This document shows positions 1 to 8,034 of a DNA stretch of 64,000 bases, in pieces. Source of the DNA: JAWKIW01 sp046331175 (GTDB lineage Bacteria > Actinomycetota > Acidimicrobiia > Acidimicrobiales > Acidimicrobilacustridaceae); contig JAXLRI010000011.1 in assembly GCA_046331175.1 (NCBI GenBank), forward strand, positions 98,070-162,069. The letters run 5' to 3'. The position numbers were made by a program, and so were the translations under genes. The first letter of the stretch is position 1; each line of letters opens with the position of its first letter. The notes beneath the pieces are model-generated. The model made no database searches, was not told where the DNA came from, and worked only from the letters and a program-made list of their open reading frames with translations.

Positions 1-117
1 GATGACCAGGCCGACCGGGCGCTCCGCAGCGGCGGTGTCCGGCCGATCCGCCGCGGGGGTGCCGGTGGGGCCGGGCGCAGGGGTGGGACGGGGGTCGCCC
101 GCCGGCTGCTCGTCCAT
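1..117 (-). CDS. N-terminal fragment of an unidentified protein, cut by window edge
   Basis: Thirty-nine codons run from an ATG at 117 to the left edge of the window. The first 30 or so residues are rich in Pro, Ala and Asp and look disordered. The last visible residues, VGLVI, look like the first strand of a folded domain, which is too little to name a family. A TAGGGT box 7 nt before the ATG supports this start as leaderless. The function cannot be judged from this fragment. Confidence 0.6.
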   Translation of the reverse strand, partial: MDEQPAGDPRPTPAPGPTGTPAADRPDTAAAERPVGLVI

Positions 118-124
118 CGTCGAC

Positions 125-130
125 ACCCTA
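125..130 (-). promoter_or_regulatory. -10 box TAGGGT, leaderless promoter
   Basis: TAGGGT on the minus strand ends 7 nt before the ATG at 117, so the transcript would begin at or next to the start codon. Confidence 0.6.
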
Positions 131-148
131 CCGATCCGGTGTGACGCG

Positions 149-175
149 GCCGGAGGGCCCGAAGGGCCCTCCGGC
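149..175 (-). terminator. Strong GC hairpin downstream of the CAP gene
   Basis: A perfect 12-bp stem (GCCGGAGGGCCC pairing with GGGCCCTCCGGC) closes a GAA loop 83 nt past the stop of the CAP-domain gene and just before the promoter of the next gene on the same strand. There is no T tract, as is usual for high-GC actinobacterial terminators. Confidence 0.6.
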
Positions 176-257
176 GCTCCCCGGGTCCGGGCGGCGGACC
201 GGACCGCAGGAGAGCGAGGTCAGCAGCGGTCGCGCACCGGGCCGCGCACCGGGCCGC

Positions 258-1382
258 TCACCGGGCTGCCGACCGGGGTGCCGCCGACGAGGGCGCCGGT
301 GGCAGCGAGGCCACGTCGAGGGCCTCGACCGGGCGACGCCACACCGCCAGGCCCCAACCGACCAGCACCAGGGCGGCGAACAGGGCCAGCGCCGTGGCGG
401 AGCCGGTGAGCGAGGCGGCGAAGGAGGCGTCGGTCCAGGTCACCGCGGCCGGCACCGCCTCGGGCGACCCCGACCCGGTGACGGCAGCCGGGTCCGGCGT
501 GGCGTCGAGGTGCAGGCGGCTCGCCGAGGTCGACTCGCCGGTCGAGGCCGACGGGTCGGTGGGGACGGTGGCCGGCGCCGGGTCCGCGGCCGTCGGGGCC
601 GCGGTGGTCGGCGTGGTGGCCGGCGGCGCGGTGGTCGGCGTGGTCACCGGCGCCGTCGCGGTCGGGGCGGCCGGCGAGGCGACCGGCGGGGGCGTCGTGG
701 TGGCGGGCGCCGCCGGCGACGGGGCGCTGGGCGTGCTCGGGGCGGCCGGCGAGGTCGTCACGGTCGGCGAGTAGCCGAGGAAGCGCTCGGTGACCCACAG
801 CACGTCACGACCCAGGCGGTCCTTGGTCCACACCACGCCGACGCCGACCTTGGTGAAGGCGCCGTTCACGATGTTGGCGTAGTGACCGGGGCTGGCCAGC
901 AGCGCCGCGCTCACGGGCGAGGCCGACGGCCCGGTGCCGACGTTCTCGCCGAGGGTCGTCCAGGGCTGGCCGGCGCCGGCGGCGAGGTTCTGGTCGTGGG
1001 AGATGGTCCCGGCGGCCGCCATGCTGGAGGACCAGCGACGGGCCGACGCCGTCAGCTGGCCGTCGACCGACAGCGGCGGCAGGCCGCGGGCGGCGCGGGC
1101 GGCGTTGGCGTCGGCGACGAAGACCTGCTCGTCGGGGGCGACGTCGGTCGGGCCGGCGACGGCCGCGATGGACACGACCGTGGCGACGGCGGGGGCCGCC
1201 AGCGGCGCGGCCTCGGCGACGGGGACGGCCGCCGGCGCACCCAGCGCCAGCAGCGCGGCGATCGCCAGGGCGGCCAGCCCGCCGGTCCGGCGGGCGGCCG
1301 CTCCGTGGCGGTGGGGACCCCGTCGATCTCGTCGGTTCCCTCGGCGGTCCGCTTCGTGGAGGTGGTGCTCGGTGGCGCGCAT
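258..1382 (-). CDS. Membrane-anchored CAP (SCP/PR-1) domain protein
   Basis: This 374-residue protein has a basic N-terminus, a hydrophobic signal-like segment at about 33-55 and a CAP/SCP domain at about 85-205 (LNAARAARGLPPL-type opening as DANAARAARGLPPL, then the HYANIVN region with its conserved His, and GVGVVWT). A long Thr/Pro/Ala linker at about 210-315 follows, then one membrane helix near 335-355 and a basic tail. The CAP domain is therefore displayed outside and tethered at the C-terminus. Bacterial CAP proteins are secreted; their substrate is mostly unknown. The ATG at 1382 was chosen because it directly precedes the signal segment and has GAGG 5 nt upstream. An in-frame start at 1640 would add 86 low-complexity residues and is less likely. 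Confidence 0.8.
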   Translation of the reverse strand: MRATEHHLHEADRRGNRRDRRGPHRHGAAARRTGGLAALAIAALLALGAPAAVPVAEAAPLAAPAVATVVSIAAVAGPTDVAPDEQVFVADANAARAARGLPPLSVDGQLTASARRWSSSMAAAGTISHDQNLAAGAGQPWTTLGENVGTGPSASPVSAALLASPGHYANIVNGAFTKVGVGVVWTKDRLGRDVLWVTERFLGYSPTVTTSPAAPSTPSAPSPAAPATTTPPPVASPAAPTATAPVTTPTTAPPATTPTTAAPTAADPAPATVPTDPSASTGESTSASRLHLDATPDPAAVTGSGSPEAVPAAVTWTDASFAASLTGSATALALFAALVLVGWGLAVWRRPVEALDVASLPPAPSSAAPRSAAR

Positions 1383-1536
1383 GGCGGCCTCGATCCCTCG
1401 GGCCGGGCCCCGCCGCCCCGACCGTCCCGCCGCTTCGGTGCTCCCGCATCCCGCCTTCACCTCGGTGATCGACCGGTCGGGCCGGCGCGCCGCAGGGGCG
1501 GCGGGCACCGCCGCGGCTGCGAACGTCATGCACCGC

Positions 1537-1552
1537 CGGGACCGAGGTCCCG
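1537..1552. promoter_or_regulatory. Palindrome in the CAP / DUF6159 divergent region
   Basis: CGGGACC-GA-GGTCCCG is a perfect 7-bp inverted repeat with a 2-nt centre, midway between two divergent genes. It could be an operator, but short GC palindromes are common at this base composition. Confidence 0.2.
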
Positions 1553-1656
1553 ATCTGGGAGACATCCGGCACGCGGGTCGCCGCGGGGCGGCGCGGGCGG
1601 GCCCGCCGAGGTGACCGACGGCACGGAAACGAGCGCGCACGGCGTGGGTGCTTCGC

Positions 1657-1662
1657 TACCCT
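1657..1662 (+). promoter_or_regulatory. -10 box TACCCT, leaderless promoter
   Basis: TACCCT ends 6 nt before the ATG at 1669. It supports that ATG over the upstream in-frame start at 1648, which would lie before the box. Confidence 0.6.
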
Positions 1663-1668
1663 CTGCCC

Positions 1669-2517
1669 ATGGCCGGCCGGTTCGCCAACTCCATGGACCT
1701 CCTGAAGTCGTCGTGGGCGGTGCTGCGCTCCGACAAGGAGCTGACGGTGATCCCCGTGATCAACACCGCGATCTCGGCGGTGATCGCGGTGGGGGTCGGC
1801 GCCGGCGCCTACCTCACGATCAACCGCACGTGGGACGTGCGCACCGGCACCTACGAGTACACGGCCGGGCCCATCACCTACGTGGTGGGCATCCTCGGCT
1901 ACTTCCTCCTCACCCTGGTCGTGACGTTCTTCACCGGTGCCCTCGTCGCCGGAGCCCACCAGCGGCTCACCGGCGGCGACCCCACCCTCGGCTCGTCGTT
2001 CGGCGCCGCGGCCAGGCGGTTCCCGCAGCTGCTCGGCTGGGCCCTCCTCTCGGGGACGGTCGGCTACCTGCTGCGGCTCCTGCGCGAGCGGCTCGGCTTC
2101 GTGGGGCTCCTGCTCGGCGGTGTCCTCCAGTTCGCCTGGGAGGTCATCACCTGGCTGGCCGTCCCGGCGATCATCGTCGAGGGCAACGGGCCCATCACCA
2201 CCCTCAAGACGTCGGCCCGCCTGCTCCGGTCCACCTGGGGCGAGAACCTCATCGGCCAGTTCGGGTTCGGCCTCGTCGGGTTCCTGGCCATCCTCCCGGG
2301 GCTCGCCATCGGCGGCCTGGTCACCATGGCGGCGCCGCTGGTCGGCATCCCCCTCCTGGTGCTGTGGGTCGTCGTCGTGAGCGTCGTCATCACCACGCTC
2401 ACCGGCATCTACCGCACGGCGCTCTACCTCTACGCCACCACCGGCCGCGCCCCCGCCGGGTTCGACCAGCAGGTGATGGCGTCGGCGTTCCGGCCGAAGT
2501 CCGGCATGTTCCGCTGA
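1669..2517 (+). CDS. DUF6159-like polytopic membrane protein
   Basis: A 282-residue integral membrane protein with about five or six hydrophobic segments (roughly 30-55, 75-100, 130-150, 165-185, 205-235, 235-260). The opening, with a short amphipathic stretch followed by SWAVLRSDKELTVIP, is characteristic of the actinobacterial DUF6159 family, whose function is unknown. Glycine- and valine-rich helices dominate and no catalytic motif is visible. It stands alone, divergent from the CAP gene, 79 nt before the crotonase gene, which has its own promoter. Confidence 0.75.
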   Translation: MAGRFANSMDLLKSSWAVLRSDKELTVIPVINTAISAVIAVGVGAGAYLTINRTWDVRTGTYEYTAGPITYVVGILGYFLLTLVVTFFTGALVAGAHQRLTGGDPTLGSSFGAAARRFPQLLGWALLSGTVGYLLRLLRERLGFVGLLLGGVLQFAWEVITWLAVPAIIVEGNGPITTLKTSARLLRSTWGENLIGQFGFGLVGFLAILPGLAIGGLVTMAAPLVGIPLLVLWVVVVSVVITTLTGIYRTALYLYATTGRAPAGFDQQVMASAFRPKSGMFR

Positions 2518-2582
2518 GGCCGGACCGGTCGAGGTCGATCCCGACCCGGCCGGTCGCCTCGCCGCGGCGCGGGGCACACGGG

Positions 2583-2588
2583 TAGCGT
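2583..2588 (+). promoter_or_regulatory. -10 box TAGCGT, leaderless promoter
   Basis: TAGCGT ends 8 nt before the ATG at 2597 of the crotonase gene. Confidence 0.6.
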
Positions 2589-2596
2589 TCGGCGCC

Positions 2597-3322
2597 ATGA
2601 CCGACCCCTCCGCCTCCGAGGCCGGCGTCGTCACCACCGAGGTCGACGGCGAGATCGTCGTGGCCCGCGTCGACGACGGCAAGGCCAACGCCATCACCCA
2701 CGACATCGTCGCGGGGCTGCACGCCGCCCTCGACCGGGCCGAGGCCGACGACGTCGGGGCGGTGGCGATCATCGGGCGGCCGGGGAAGTTCTCGGCCGGC
2801 TTCGACCTGGCCGTGATGCAGTCGGGCATGGACGCCGCTCGCGACCTGCTGCGGGCCGGTGGCGAGCTGGCGCTGCGGATCTACACCTTGCCCAAGCCGG
2901 TCGTCCTCGGCTGCACCGGCCACGCCATGGCGATGGGCGCCATCCTCCTGCTGGCCGCCGACTCCCGCATCGGTGCGCTCGGCCAGTTCAAGATCGGCCT
3001 CAACGAGGTCGCCATCGGCATGCCGGTGCCCCGCTTCGCCGTCGAGCTGGCGCGCGACCGGCTGTCCAAGCGCCAGTTCGTCCCGGCGGTGGCCCACGCC
3101 AAGCTCTTCGACGCCCAGGGCGCCGTCGACGCCGGCTACCTCGACCTGGCCGTCGAGCCCGACGACGTCGAGGCGGTGACCCTCGAGCACACCCGCCACC
3201 TGGCCACCTCGCTCAAGCGGGGCGCCTTCCAGCTCACCCGCACGTTCATGCGCGAGGACCTGGGCCAGCAGCTCCAGGCCGGCATGGACCGTGACATGGA
3301 GCTGTTCGACATCCAGGCCTGA
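2597..3322 (+). CDS. Crotonase / enoyl-CoA hydratase family protein
   Basis: A 241-residue crotonase-fold protein. FSAGFD (about 65-70) matches the first oxyanion-hole segment and the glycine of HAMAMGA (about 109-115) the second. NEVAIGM (about 136-142) supplies a glutamate near the expected active-site position. Members act on acyl-CoA thioesters as hydratases, isomerases or hydrolases; the exact reaction cannot be read from these motifs. It is slightly shorter than typical enoyl-CoA hydratases (about 255-260) but looks complete. A role in fatty-acid or side-chain degradation would fit the monooxygenases and the acyl-CoA-dehydrogenase-like protein elsewhere in the window, although it is not in an operon with them. 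Confidence 0.88.
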   Translation: MTDPSASEAGVVTTEVDGEIVVARVDDGKANAITHDIVAGLHAALDRAEADDVGAVAIIGRPGKFSAGFDLAVMQSGMDAARDLLRAGGELALRIYTLPKPVVLGCTGHAMAMGAILLLAADSRIGALGQFKIGLNEVAIGMPVPRFAVELARDRLSKRQFVPAVAHAKLFDAQGAVDAGYLDLAVEPDDVEAVTLEHTRHLATSLKRGAFQLTRTFMREDLGQQLQAGMDRDMELFDIQA

Positions 3323-3417
3323 GGCCGCAGCACCGACCCCGCCGACCCCGCCGGCCCCGCCGGCTGCGCTCGGTGGCGTCGCCCCCACCGATCCCCGACC
3401 CGAAACGGAGCTCCCCC

Positions 3418-3876
3418 ATGGCCGACCGCACCTCGTTCTCCGACGAGCAGTGGCACGCCCTCACCGACGCGCCGGTGGCGATCATGCTGGCCGTCTCGCT
3501 GGTGGGCGACCACGGGCCGATCTCGATGATGAAGGAGTCCGCCGCCGGCGCCAAGACGCTGGTGCAGCCGCCCCACTCGGGCCCGGCCGACCTCCTCATC
3601 TCCCAGATCGCCCCCGAGGCCAAGGACAAGCAGGCCCGCCACGACGCCAAGGCCCACAAGGGCGCCACCCCCAACGTGGTCGTCGACGGGCTGGTGTCCG
3701 ACGTCGAGCAGGCCGTGGCCGCACTGCAGGGCATCCCCGCCGACGAGAGCCACCAGGTGCGCCAGTGGTTCTACGACATCGCGGTGGCGGTGGCGAGCGC
3801 CAGCAAGGGCATCAAGGCGTCCGAGCAGGAGCTGCTCGACCGCCTCTCGGGCGTCCTCGGCGTCACCGAGCCGTAG
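3418..3876 (+). CDS. Conserved small cytoplasmic protein, function unknown
   Basis: A 152-residue soluble, mostly helical protein without signal peptide or membrane segment. I do not recognise a family. It opens with FSDEQWHALTDAPVAIMLAVSLVGD and ends with a helix containing KASEQELLDRLSGVLG; both stretches look like packed amphipathic helices. The ATG at 3418 was chosen over the in-frame start at 3373 because GGAG lies about 8 nt upstream and the extra residues are proline-rich. It follows the crotonase gene by 95 nt and could be read through from it. Confidence 0.7.
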   Translation: MADRTSFSDEQWHALTDAPVAIMLAVSLVGDHGPISMMKESAAGAKTLVQPPHSGPADLLISQIAPEAKDKQARHDAKAHKGATPNVVVDGLVSDVEQAVAALQGIPADESHQVRQWFYDIAVAVASASKGIKASEQELLDRLSGVLGVTEP

Positions 3877-3906
3877 GCCGGGCGCGACCGCTCGGCCGGC
3901 GCGTCG

Positions 3907-4626
3907 CTACGGCGCCGGGTTCTCGATGGTGCGCCACGAGCGCGCCCGCAGGTAGGGCTCGAAGCGGCTCGCGATGTCGGTGAGGTCGGCGCCGGTCTTG
4001 GGGTGCTTCAGCTCGAACACCTTCGGGAAGGCGTTGTAGGCGACCACGAGGTTCCACAGGGCCTCCGCCTCGTCGCCCTCGGGGGCGGGCACCACGACCG
4101 GTCCGTACACGGCCTCGCCGGCGGGGAACACCATCGTCGGCACGCCGAAGCCGCCGTGCGCGTCGCGCAGCCACTCGTGGTCGGCCCGCACCTCGTCGCC
4201 GGTGGTCGGGTCGGCGATGGCCGCCTCGACGAGGTCGCCGTCGAAGCCGGCCTCGACGATGACCTCGCGGTGCACCTCGGCGTGCTGGGTGGGGCGACCG
4301 TCCTCGTGGAAGGCCCGGCCGACGGCCTCGTACCAGCGGTCGACGGCGTCGTCGCCCTGCTGCCGGCGGATGAGCGCGCCGATGCGCATCTGGGACCACC
4401 CGTAGGACCACTCGCGCTCCCACGGGTGCTTCTTGCCGTCCTCGCGGTTGACCTCCTCGAGGCTGAAGAACCGCCAGCGCAGGCCGAGCCCGGTGCGCTC
4501 GCGCACGGTTCGGATCCACAGCGACGTCTGGTAGGCGTAGGGGCACATCGGGTCGAAGAAGAACTCGACCTCGGCGGGGCGGCGCGGGGCCGCCCCGGAC
4601 CGGCGGGCGGCGTCGGCATCGGCCAT
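3907..4626 (-). CDS. DsbA-type thioredoxin-fold protein, Rv2466c-like
   Basis: A 239-residue DsbA-family protein. The N-terminal strand EVEFFFDP is followed by CPYA at 28-31, where DsbA and the mycobacterial nitroreductase Rv2466c have CxxC. GVPTMVF provides the cis-proline loop. The C-terminal part (ALWNLVVAYNAFPKVFELKHPKTG) closely follows the Rv2466c pattern of a mycothiol-dependent reductase. Because the second cysteine is replaced by Ala, a monothiol or glutathionylation-like mechanism is more likely than disulfide exchange. The ATG at 4626 has AAGGGA upstream; the GTG at 4656 is an alternative. It is divergent from a mycothiol-dependent isomerase-family gene, which fits thiol biochemistry. 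Confidence 0.8.
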   Translation of the reverse strand: MADADAARRSGAAPRRPAEVEFFFDPMCPYAYQTSLWIRTVRERTGLGLRWRFFSLEEVNREDGKKHPWEREWSYGWSQMRIGALIRRQQGDDAVDRWYEAVGRAFHEDGRPTQHAEVHREVIVEAGFDGDLVEAAIADPTTGDEVRADHEWLRDAHGGFGVPTMVFPAGEAVYGPVVVPAPEGDEAEALWNLVVAYNAFPKVFELKHPKTGADLTDIASRFEPYLRARSWRTIENPAP

Positions 4627-4684
4627 GGGAGGGGTCCCTTCGTCGGAGCGGTGCACGGACGGGGCCCGCGCACGTGACGGGCGG

Positions 4685-4690
4685 TAGGGT
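4685..4690 (+). promoter_or_regulatory. Candidate -10 box TAGGGT for the isomerase-family gene
   Basis: TAGGGT lies about 58 nt before the ATG at 4748, giving a leader of roughly 50 nt that ends in a purine-rich GGGGGGAA Shine-Dalgarno sequence. Confidence 0.4.
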
Positions 4691-4747
4691 ACCGGCCCGA
4701 CAGGGTTTCGGCAGTCCGTCTGCCACTACACGAGCTCGGGGGGAACC

Positions 4748-5569
4748 ATGACCGACGACGCCGATCCGATCGCCGGACTGCTCGACGAGGAGCTCGGGGC
4801 CCTGTCGGCGCTCGGCCACGAGCTCGCCGAGCCCGACTGGGACGTGCCCACCGCCCTGCCCGGGTGGACGGTGAAGGACTGCTTCAGCCACGTGGTCGAG
4901 ACCGAGCGGACCCTCGCCGGCGATCCCGCCAGCGAGGCCGCCGTCGACCACCTCGCCCACGTCGAGCGACCCTTCCAGCAGTTCACCGAGCCCGGGGTCG
5001 AGGCCCGGCGCCGCCTCCGCGGTCCCGAGGTGCTGGCCCAGCTCGACGAGGTGTGGCCGCGCCGGATCGCCGCCCTGTCGGCCATGACCCCGGCCGAGCT
5101 CGACGTCGTGGGGTGGTCGCCGATCGGCGAGGTCGCCCACCGCGACTTCATGGCGGTGCGCGTGTTCGACATCTGGATGCACGAGCAGGACGTGCGGCGG
5201 GCGCTGGGCCGCCCCGGCCACGAGACCGGGCCGGCCCCCGACCGCGCCCTGGACCGCTTCCGCGCCGCCGTCCCCTTCGTGGTCGGCAAGAAGGCCGGCG
5301 CCCCCGACGGCTCGTCGGTGGTGTTCCGCTGCACGGGCGCCAACCCGCTGGTCCTGCCGATCGTGGTGGAGGGGCGGGCTCGCGTGGTCGACGTCGCCGA
5401 CGCGCCCGCCGATCCCACCGTCACCCTCACGCTGCCCTTCGGCGCCTTCGTCGCCCTCGGGGGTGGTCGGTGGACGGCCGACGAGGCGCGCGCCGCCGGC
5501 GGCGTCGAGGTCGCCGGCGACGTCGAGCTCGGCGAGCGCATCCTCGCCGGCATGGCGTTCACGCCCTGA
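4748..5569 (+). CDS. Maleylpyruvate-isomerase-family mycothiol-dependent enzyme
   Basis: A 273-residue DinB/MDMPI-fold protein. The N-terminal four-helix bundle carries PGWTVKDCFSHVVETE (His48, Glu51) and DIWMHEQDVRRA (His145, Glu146, Asp148), which form the divalent-metal site. The C-terminal part (about 195-270) is the SCP2-like MDMPI C-domain ending in GDVELGERILAGMAFTP. Family members use mycothiol as cofactor in isomerisation or S-transfer. A good Shine-Dalgarno sequence (GGGGGGAA) fixes the ATG. The last codons and the stop fall inside the first copy of a 22-bp tandem repeat, so the 3' end may have been shaped by repeat expansion. Confidence 0.85.
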   Translation: MTDDADPIAGLLDEELGALSALGHELAEPDWDVPTALPGWTVKDCFSHVVETERTLAGDPASEAAVDHLAHVERPFQQFTEPGVEARRRLRGPEVLAQLDEVWPRRIAALSAMTPAELDVVGWSPIGEVAHRDFMAVRVFDIWMHEQDVRRALGRPGHETGPAPDRALDRFRAAVPFVVGKKAGAPDGSSVVFRCTGANPLVLPIVVEGRARVVDVADAPADPTVTLTLPFGAFVALGGGRWTADEARAAGGVEVAGDVELGERILAGMAFTP

Positions 5570-5696
5570 CGACGCGGCGTTCACGCCCTGACGACGCGGC
5601 GTTCACGCCCGGACGACGCGGCGTTCACGCCCTGACGACGCGGCGTTCACGCCCGGACGACGCGGCGTCCACGCCCGGACGACGCGGCGTCCACGC
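5557..5696. repeat. 22-bp tandem array overlapping a stop codon
   Basis: Six full copies of a 22-bp unit (GTTCACGCCCTGACGACGCG plus GC, with T/G and T/C variants) run from 5557 to 5688, followed by an 8-nt partial copy. The first copy contains the last codons and the TGA stop of the upstream isomerase-family gene. The array fills most of the gap to the convergent Rpf-type gene. Confidence 0.95.
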
Positions 5697-5718
5697 GCCG
5701 CGGTCGGGCGGGCCGACC

Positions 5719-7053
5719 TCAGGCGGGCGGGCGCGGGGTGGTCGTCGTGGTGGAGGTGCTGGTCGTGGACGACGTCGACGAGGTGGTGGACGACGAGGTG
5801 GACGGCGAGGTCGGGGGCACCGGCACCGGCGAGGTGGTGGGGACCACCGGCGGCACCGTGACCTCGGGCGGCGTGATCGGGTTGGGCGTGGGCCGGGGCG
5901 GTGGCACCGGCGGCGGCGTGGGCGCCCCGCCCAGGCCGACCTCGCGGAGGAACTCGTTCCACAGGTCGAGGTAGCGACCGCAGATCGGCCACGGCTGCGA
6001 GCCCCGATCGTTGTAGAGCAGCTGCGCCCGGTAGTCCTGCTCGGCGGTGGTGTTGTCGATGGGGTCGCCGGTGGCGCCCATGCCGTGCCAGGTCTGCAGG
6101 TCGAACTGGTAGGCGCCGCGATAGGTGCCCTGGGCCGACACGGCGTTGTAGTCGCCACCCGACTCGCACCGCCGCAGCGCGTCCCACCCCGGGCCCCAGG
6201 CGTTGCCCGTCTGTTCGGGAGTGGGCGAGCCGTCCGAGCCGGCCGGCCGGGCACCCCGCGACCCGCCGTCGCCGAGCATCGACAGCAGCTCGGCCACCCG
6301 CAGGTCGCGCTCGGCCTGCTGCAGGGCCAGGCCGGCGGCGAAGGCGGCCTGCTGGGCAGCGTCGAGGGCCGAGTCGGCCGCGGCGAGGTCGGTCGCGAGG
6401 CCGGCCACGCGCTCGTCGGTGGCGTCCTGGCGTCGGCGGGCGTCACCCACGGCTCCGTGCAACCGCGCCGCCTGGTCGCGCACGAGGTACGAGCGCCACG
6501 CCAGCGTGCCCGGGCCGTCGGCACCGAGCAGCGCCCGGCCCAGCGGGACGGGACCGGCGCCGATGTAGGCGGCCACCACCGCCTCGTCGGCGCGGCGGCG
6601 AGCCGCGGCCAGGCCGGTGGCGGCGTCCTGCTGCGCGCCGTCGAGGCCGCCGATGGCGTCGCCCACCTGGCGGCGGCGCTGCTGGGCGGAGGCGAGGTCG
6701 GCCTCGGCGCGGCGGCGCGCCACGACGGCGGCGTCGCGCCGGGCGAGCGCTACCGGTGGGCTCAGCACGACGGTCCCGGGAGGCAGGAGGGCGGCCAGCG
6801 AGGTCGCCGCGGCGCCCGACGTCGTCGGCGTCGACCCCGCCGTCGACGTGGCGGTGGACGATGCACCCGCCGGACCGGTCGGACCCACCGGACCCCCCGG
6901 ATCAGCCAGGGGGGTGGCGGTCGCCGACCACGTCGACGCCGGCACCCCGATGGTCACCACCACCGCGGCCAGGACGGCCGCCACCGAGGCGCGCCGGGAC
7001 GCGCCGCGGCGCGCCTGCGCCACCGCTCCCAAACCGTCGTCCCCGTCCGCCAC
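5719..7053 (-). CDS. Secreted resuscitation-promoting-factor-like protein
   Basis: A 444-residue exported protein. A membrane or signal segment lies at about 22-44, followed by a Thr/Ser/Gly linker and then an Arg/Ala-rich coiled coil (about 105-270) resembling those of actinobacterial peptidoglycan hydrolases. The lysozyme-like Rpf domain is at about 280-360: WDALRRCESGGDYNAV contains the catalytic Glu, and GAYQFDLQTW and YNDRGSQPWPICG complete the fold. A Pro/Thr tail of about 70 residues ends the protein. Rpf enzymes cut the glycan chain of peptidoglycan and help dormant cells resume growth. It lies only 19 nt behind the universal stress protein gene on the same strand, probably as an operon. 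The GTG start at 7053 is tentative. Confidence 0.85.
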   Translation of the reverse strand: MADGDDGLGAVAQARRGASRRASVAAVLAAVVVTIGVPASTWSATATPLADPGGPVGPTGPAGASSTATSTAGSTPTTSGAAATSLAALLPPGTVVLSPPVALARRDAAVVARRRAEADLASAQQRRRQVGDAIGGLDGAQQDAATGLAAARRRADEAVVAAYIGAGPVPLGRALLGADGPGTLAWRSYLVRDQAARLHGAVGDARRRQDATDERVAGLATDLAAADSALDAAQQAAFAAGLALQQAERDLRVAELLSMLGDGGSRGARPAGSDGSPTPEQTGNAWGPGWDALRRCESGGDYNAVSAQGTYRGAYQFDLQTWHGMGATGDPIDNTTAEQDYRAQLLYNDRGSQPWPICGRYLDLWNEFLREVGLGGAPTPPPVPPPRPTPNPITPPEVTVPPVVPTTSPVPVPPTSPSTSSSTTSSTSSTTSTSTTTTTPRPPA

Positions 7054-7072
7054 GGTCGCCGGTGCCGCTGGG

Positions 7073-7879
7073 CTAGGTGGCCCGCGCGCTCGGGCGGTGC
7101 AGCAGGACGGCCCGCTTCGACCCGGCGAGCACCTTCTCGGCGACGCTGCCCAGCGCGCCCTTCCCGGTGCCGGAGCGGCCGTGGGTGGTCATGGCCAGCA
7201 CGGCGTCGTCGTGGCGGTCCATGAACTCGATCAGCCCGGTGGCGGGGTCGGCGGCCCGCACCAGCTCGTAGCGGGCCTCGGGCACCTGGGACCGGAGGCC
7301 GGCCACGTGCTTGGCGAGGTAGTCCTCCTCGCCGCTGACGTCGTCGGCGTCGGCGTGCACCACGCCGACGAGGGTGAACTTCAGCTTCAGGTCGCGAGCC
7401 CAGCCCACGGCGATGGGCAGGATGTCCTCGCTGGCCGCCGAGCCGTCGGTGGCCGCCACGATCTCGGTCATCGGCAGGCCGCGGCTGATGTCGGTCTCCT
7501 GGCCGATCACGAGCACGGGGACCGGGCTGGTGCGCAGCACGTCGTCGGCGAGCTGGGGCAGGCTCCAGCGCTTCGAGCGCAGCAGGCCGCCCTGCTTCCC
7601 CTTGACCGAGATGCACAGGATCGGCCGGCCGCGGAACTTCGCCGCCTCGACCAGGGCCACGCCCAGGCTGTGGTCGAGGTCGACCCAGAAGTCGACGTCG
7701 GCCCCGCTGAGGGTCATGGCCTTGCCCTTGATCGCCTCCCTCGACGCCTTGTCACTGGCGTCGGTGTTGTTGACGATGACGATGCGGGCACCGCAGCGCC
7801 AGGCGAGGTCGGCCGCCGGCGCGAGGGCGGTGCGGCCGGTGCCGGTGCCGTCGAAGGGCACGATCACGTTCTCGTACAC
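7073..7879 (-). CDS. Tandem universal stress protein (two UspA domains)
   Basis: A 268-residue protein with two UspA-like domains, about 1-140 and 141-268. The first opens with VYENVIVPFDGTGTGRTAL. The second opens with EIVAATDGSAASEDIL and contains the nucleotide-binding motif HGRSGTGKGALGSVAEKVL (G-2x-G-9x-G type), so ATP binding is likely there; the first domain has a degenerate motif. The GTG at 7879 is fixed by a -10-like box 7 nt upstream. Coupling to the Rpf-type gene links stress or dormancy signalling to cell-wall remodelling (inference). Confidence 0.88.
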   Translation of the reverse strand: MYENVIVPFDGTGTGRTALAPAADLAWRCGARIVIVNNTDASDKASREAIKGKAMTLSGADVDFWVDLDHSLGVALVEAAKFRGRPILCISVKGKQGGLLRSKRWSLPQLADDVLRTSPVPVLVIGQETDISRGLPMTEIVAATDGSAASEDILPIAVGWARDLKLKFTLVGVVHADADDVSGEEDYLAKHVAGLRSQVPEARYELVRAADPATGLIEFMDRHDDAVLAMTTHGRSGTGKGALGSVAEKVLAGSKRAVLLHRPSARAT

Positions 7880-7886
7880 GGGGCCA

Positions 7887-7892
7887 TTGTTA
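7887..7892 (-). promoter_or_regulatory. -10 box TAACAA(T), leaderless promoter
   Basis: TAACAAT on the minus strand lies 6-7 nt before the GTG at 7879. A near-palindrome, GTTGTGCGCGCAAC (7915-7928), overlaps the expected -35 position. Confidence 0.5.
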
Positions 7893-8034
7893 CCCACCCT
7901 GCGACGTCGGGCACGTTGTGCGCGCAACCCCACCACGGAACGTGGCGACCCGAGCACGCCCCGGTGCCGGCGGTCGGGCCGCCGGCAGCCGAGCGGACCG
8001 GCGGTGCGCGGCCGACGGCCCACGAGCCCGGCGG

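Noticed and set aside
1383..1668. A c-di-AMP (ydaO-type) riboswitch before the CAP-domain gene
   Set aside because: Such switches precede cell-wall hydrolase genes in actinobacteria, so I looked for the conserved blocks (GGGGGACC, GGGGUGAAUC) in the upstream region and did not find them.
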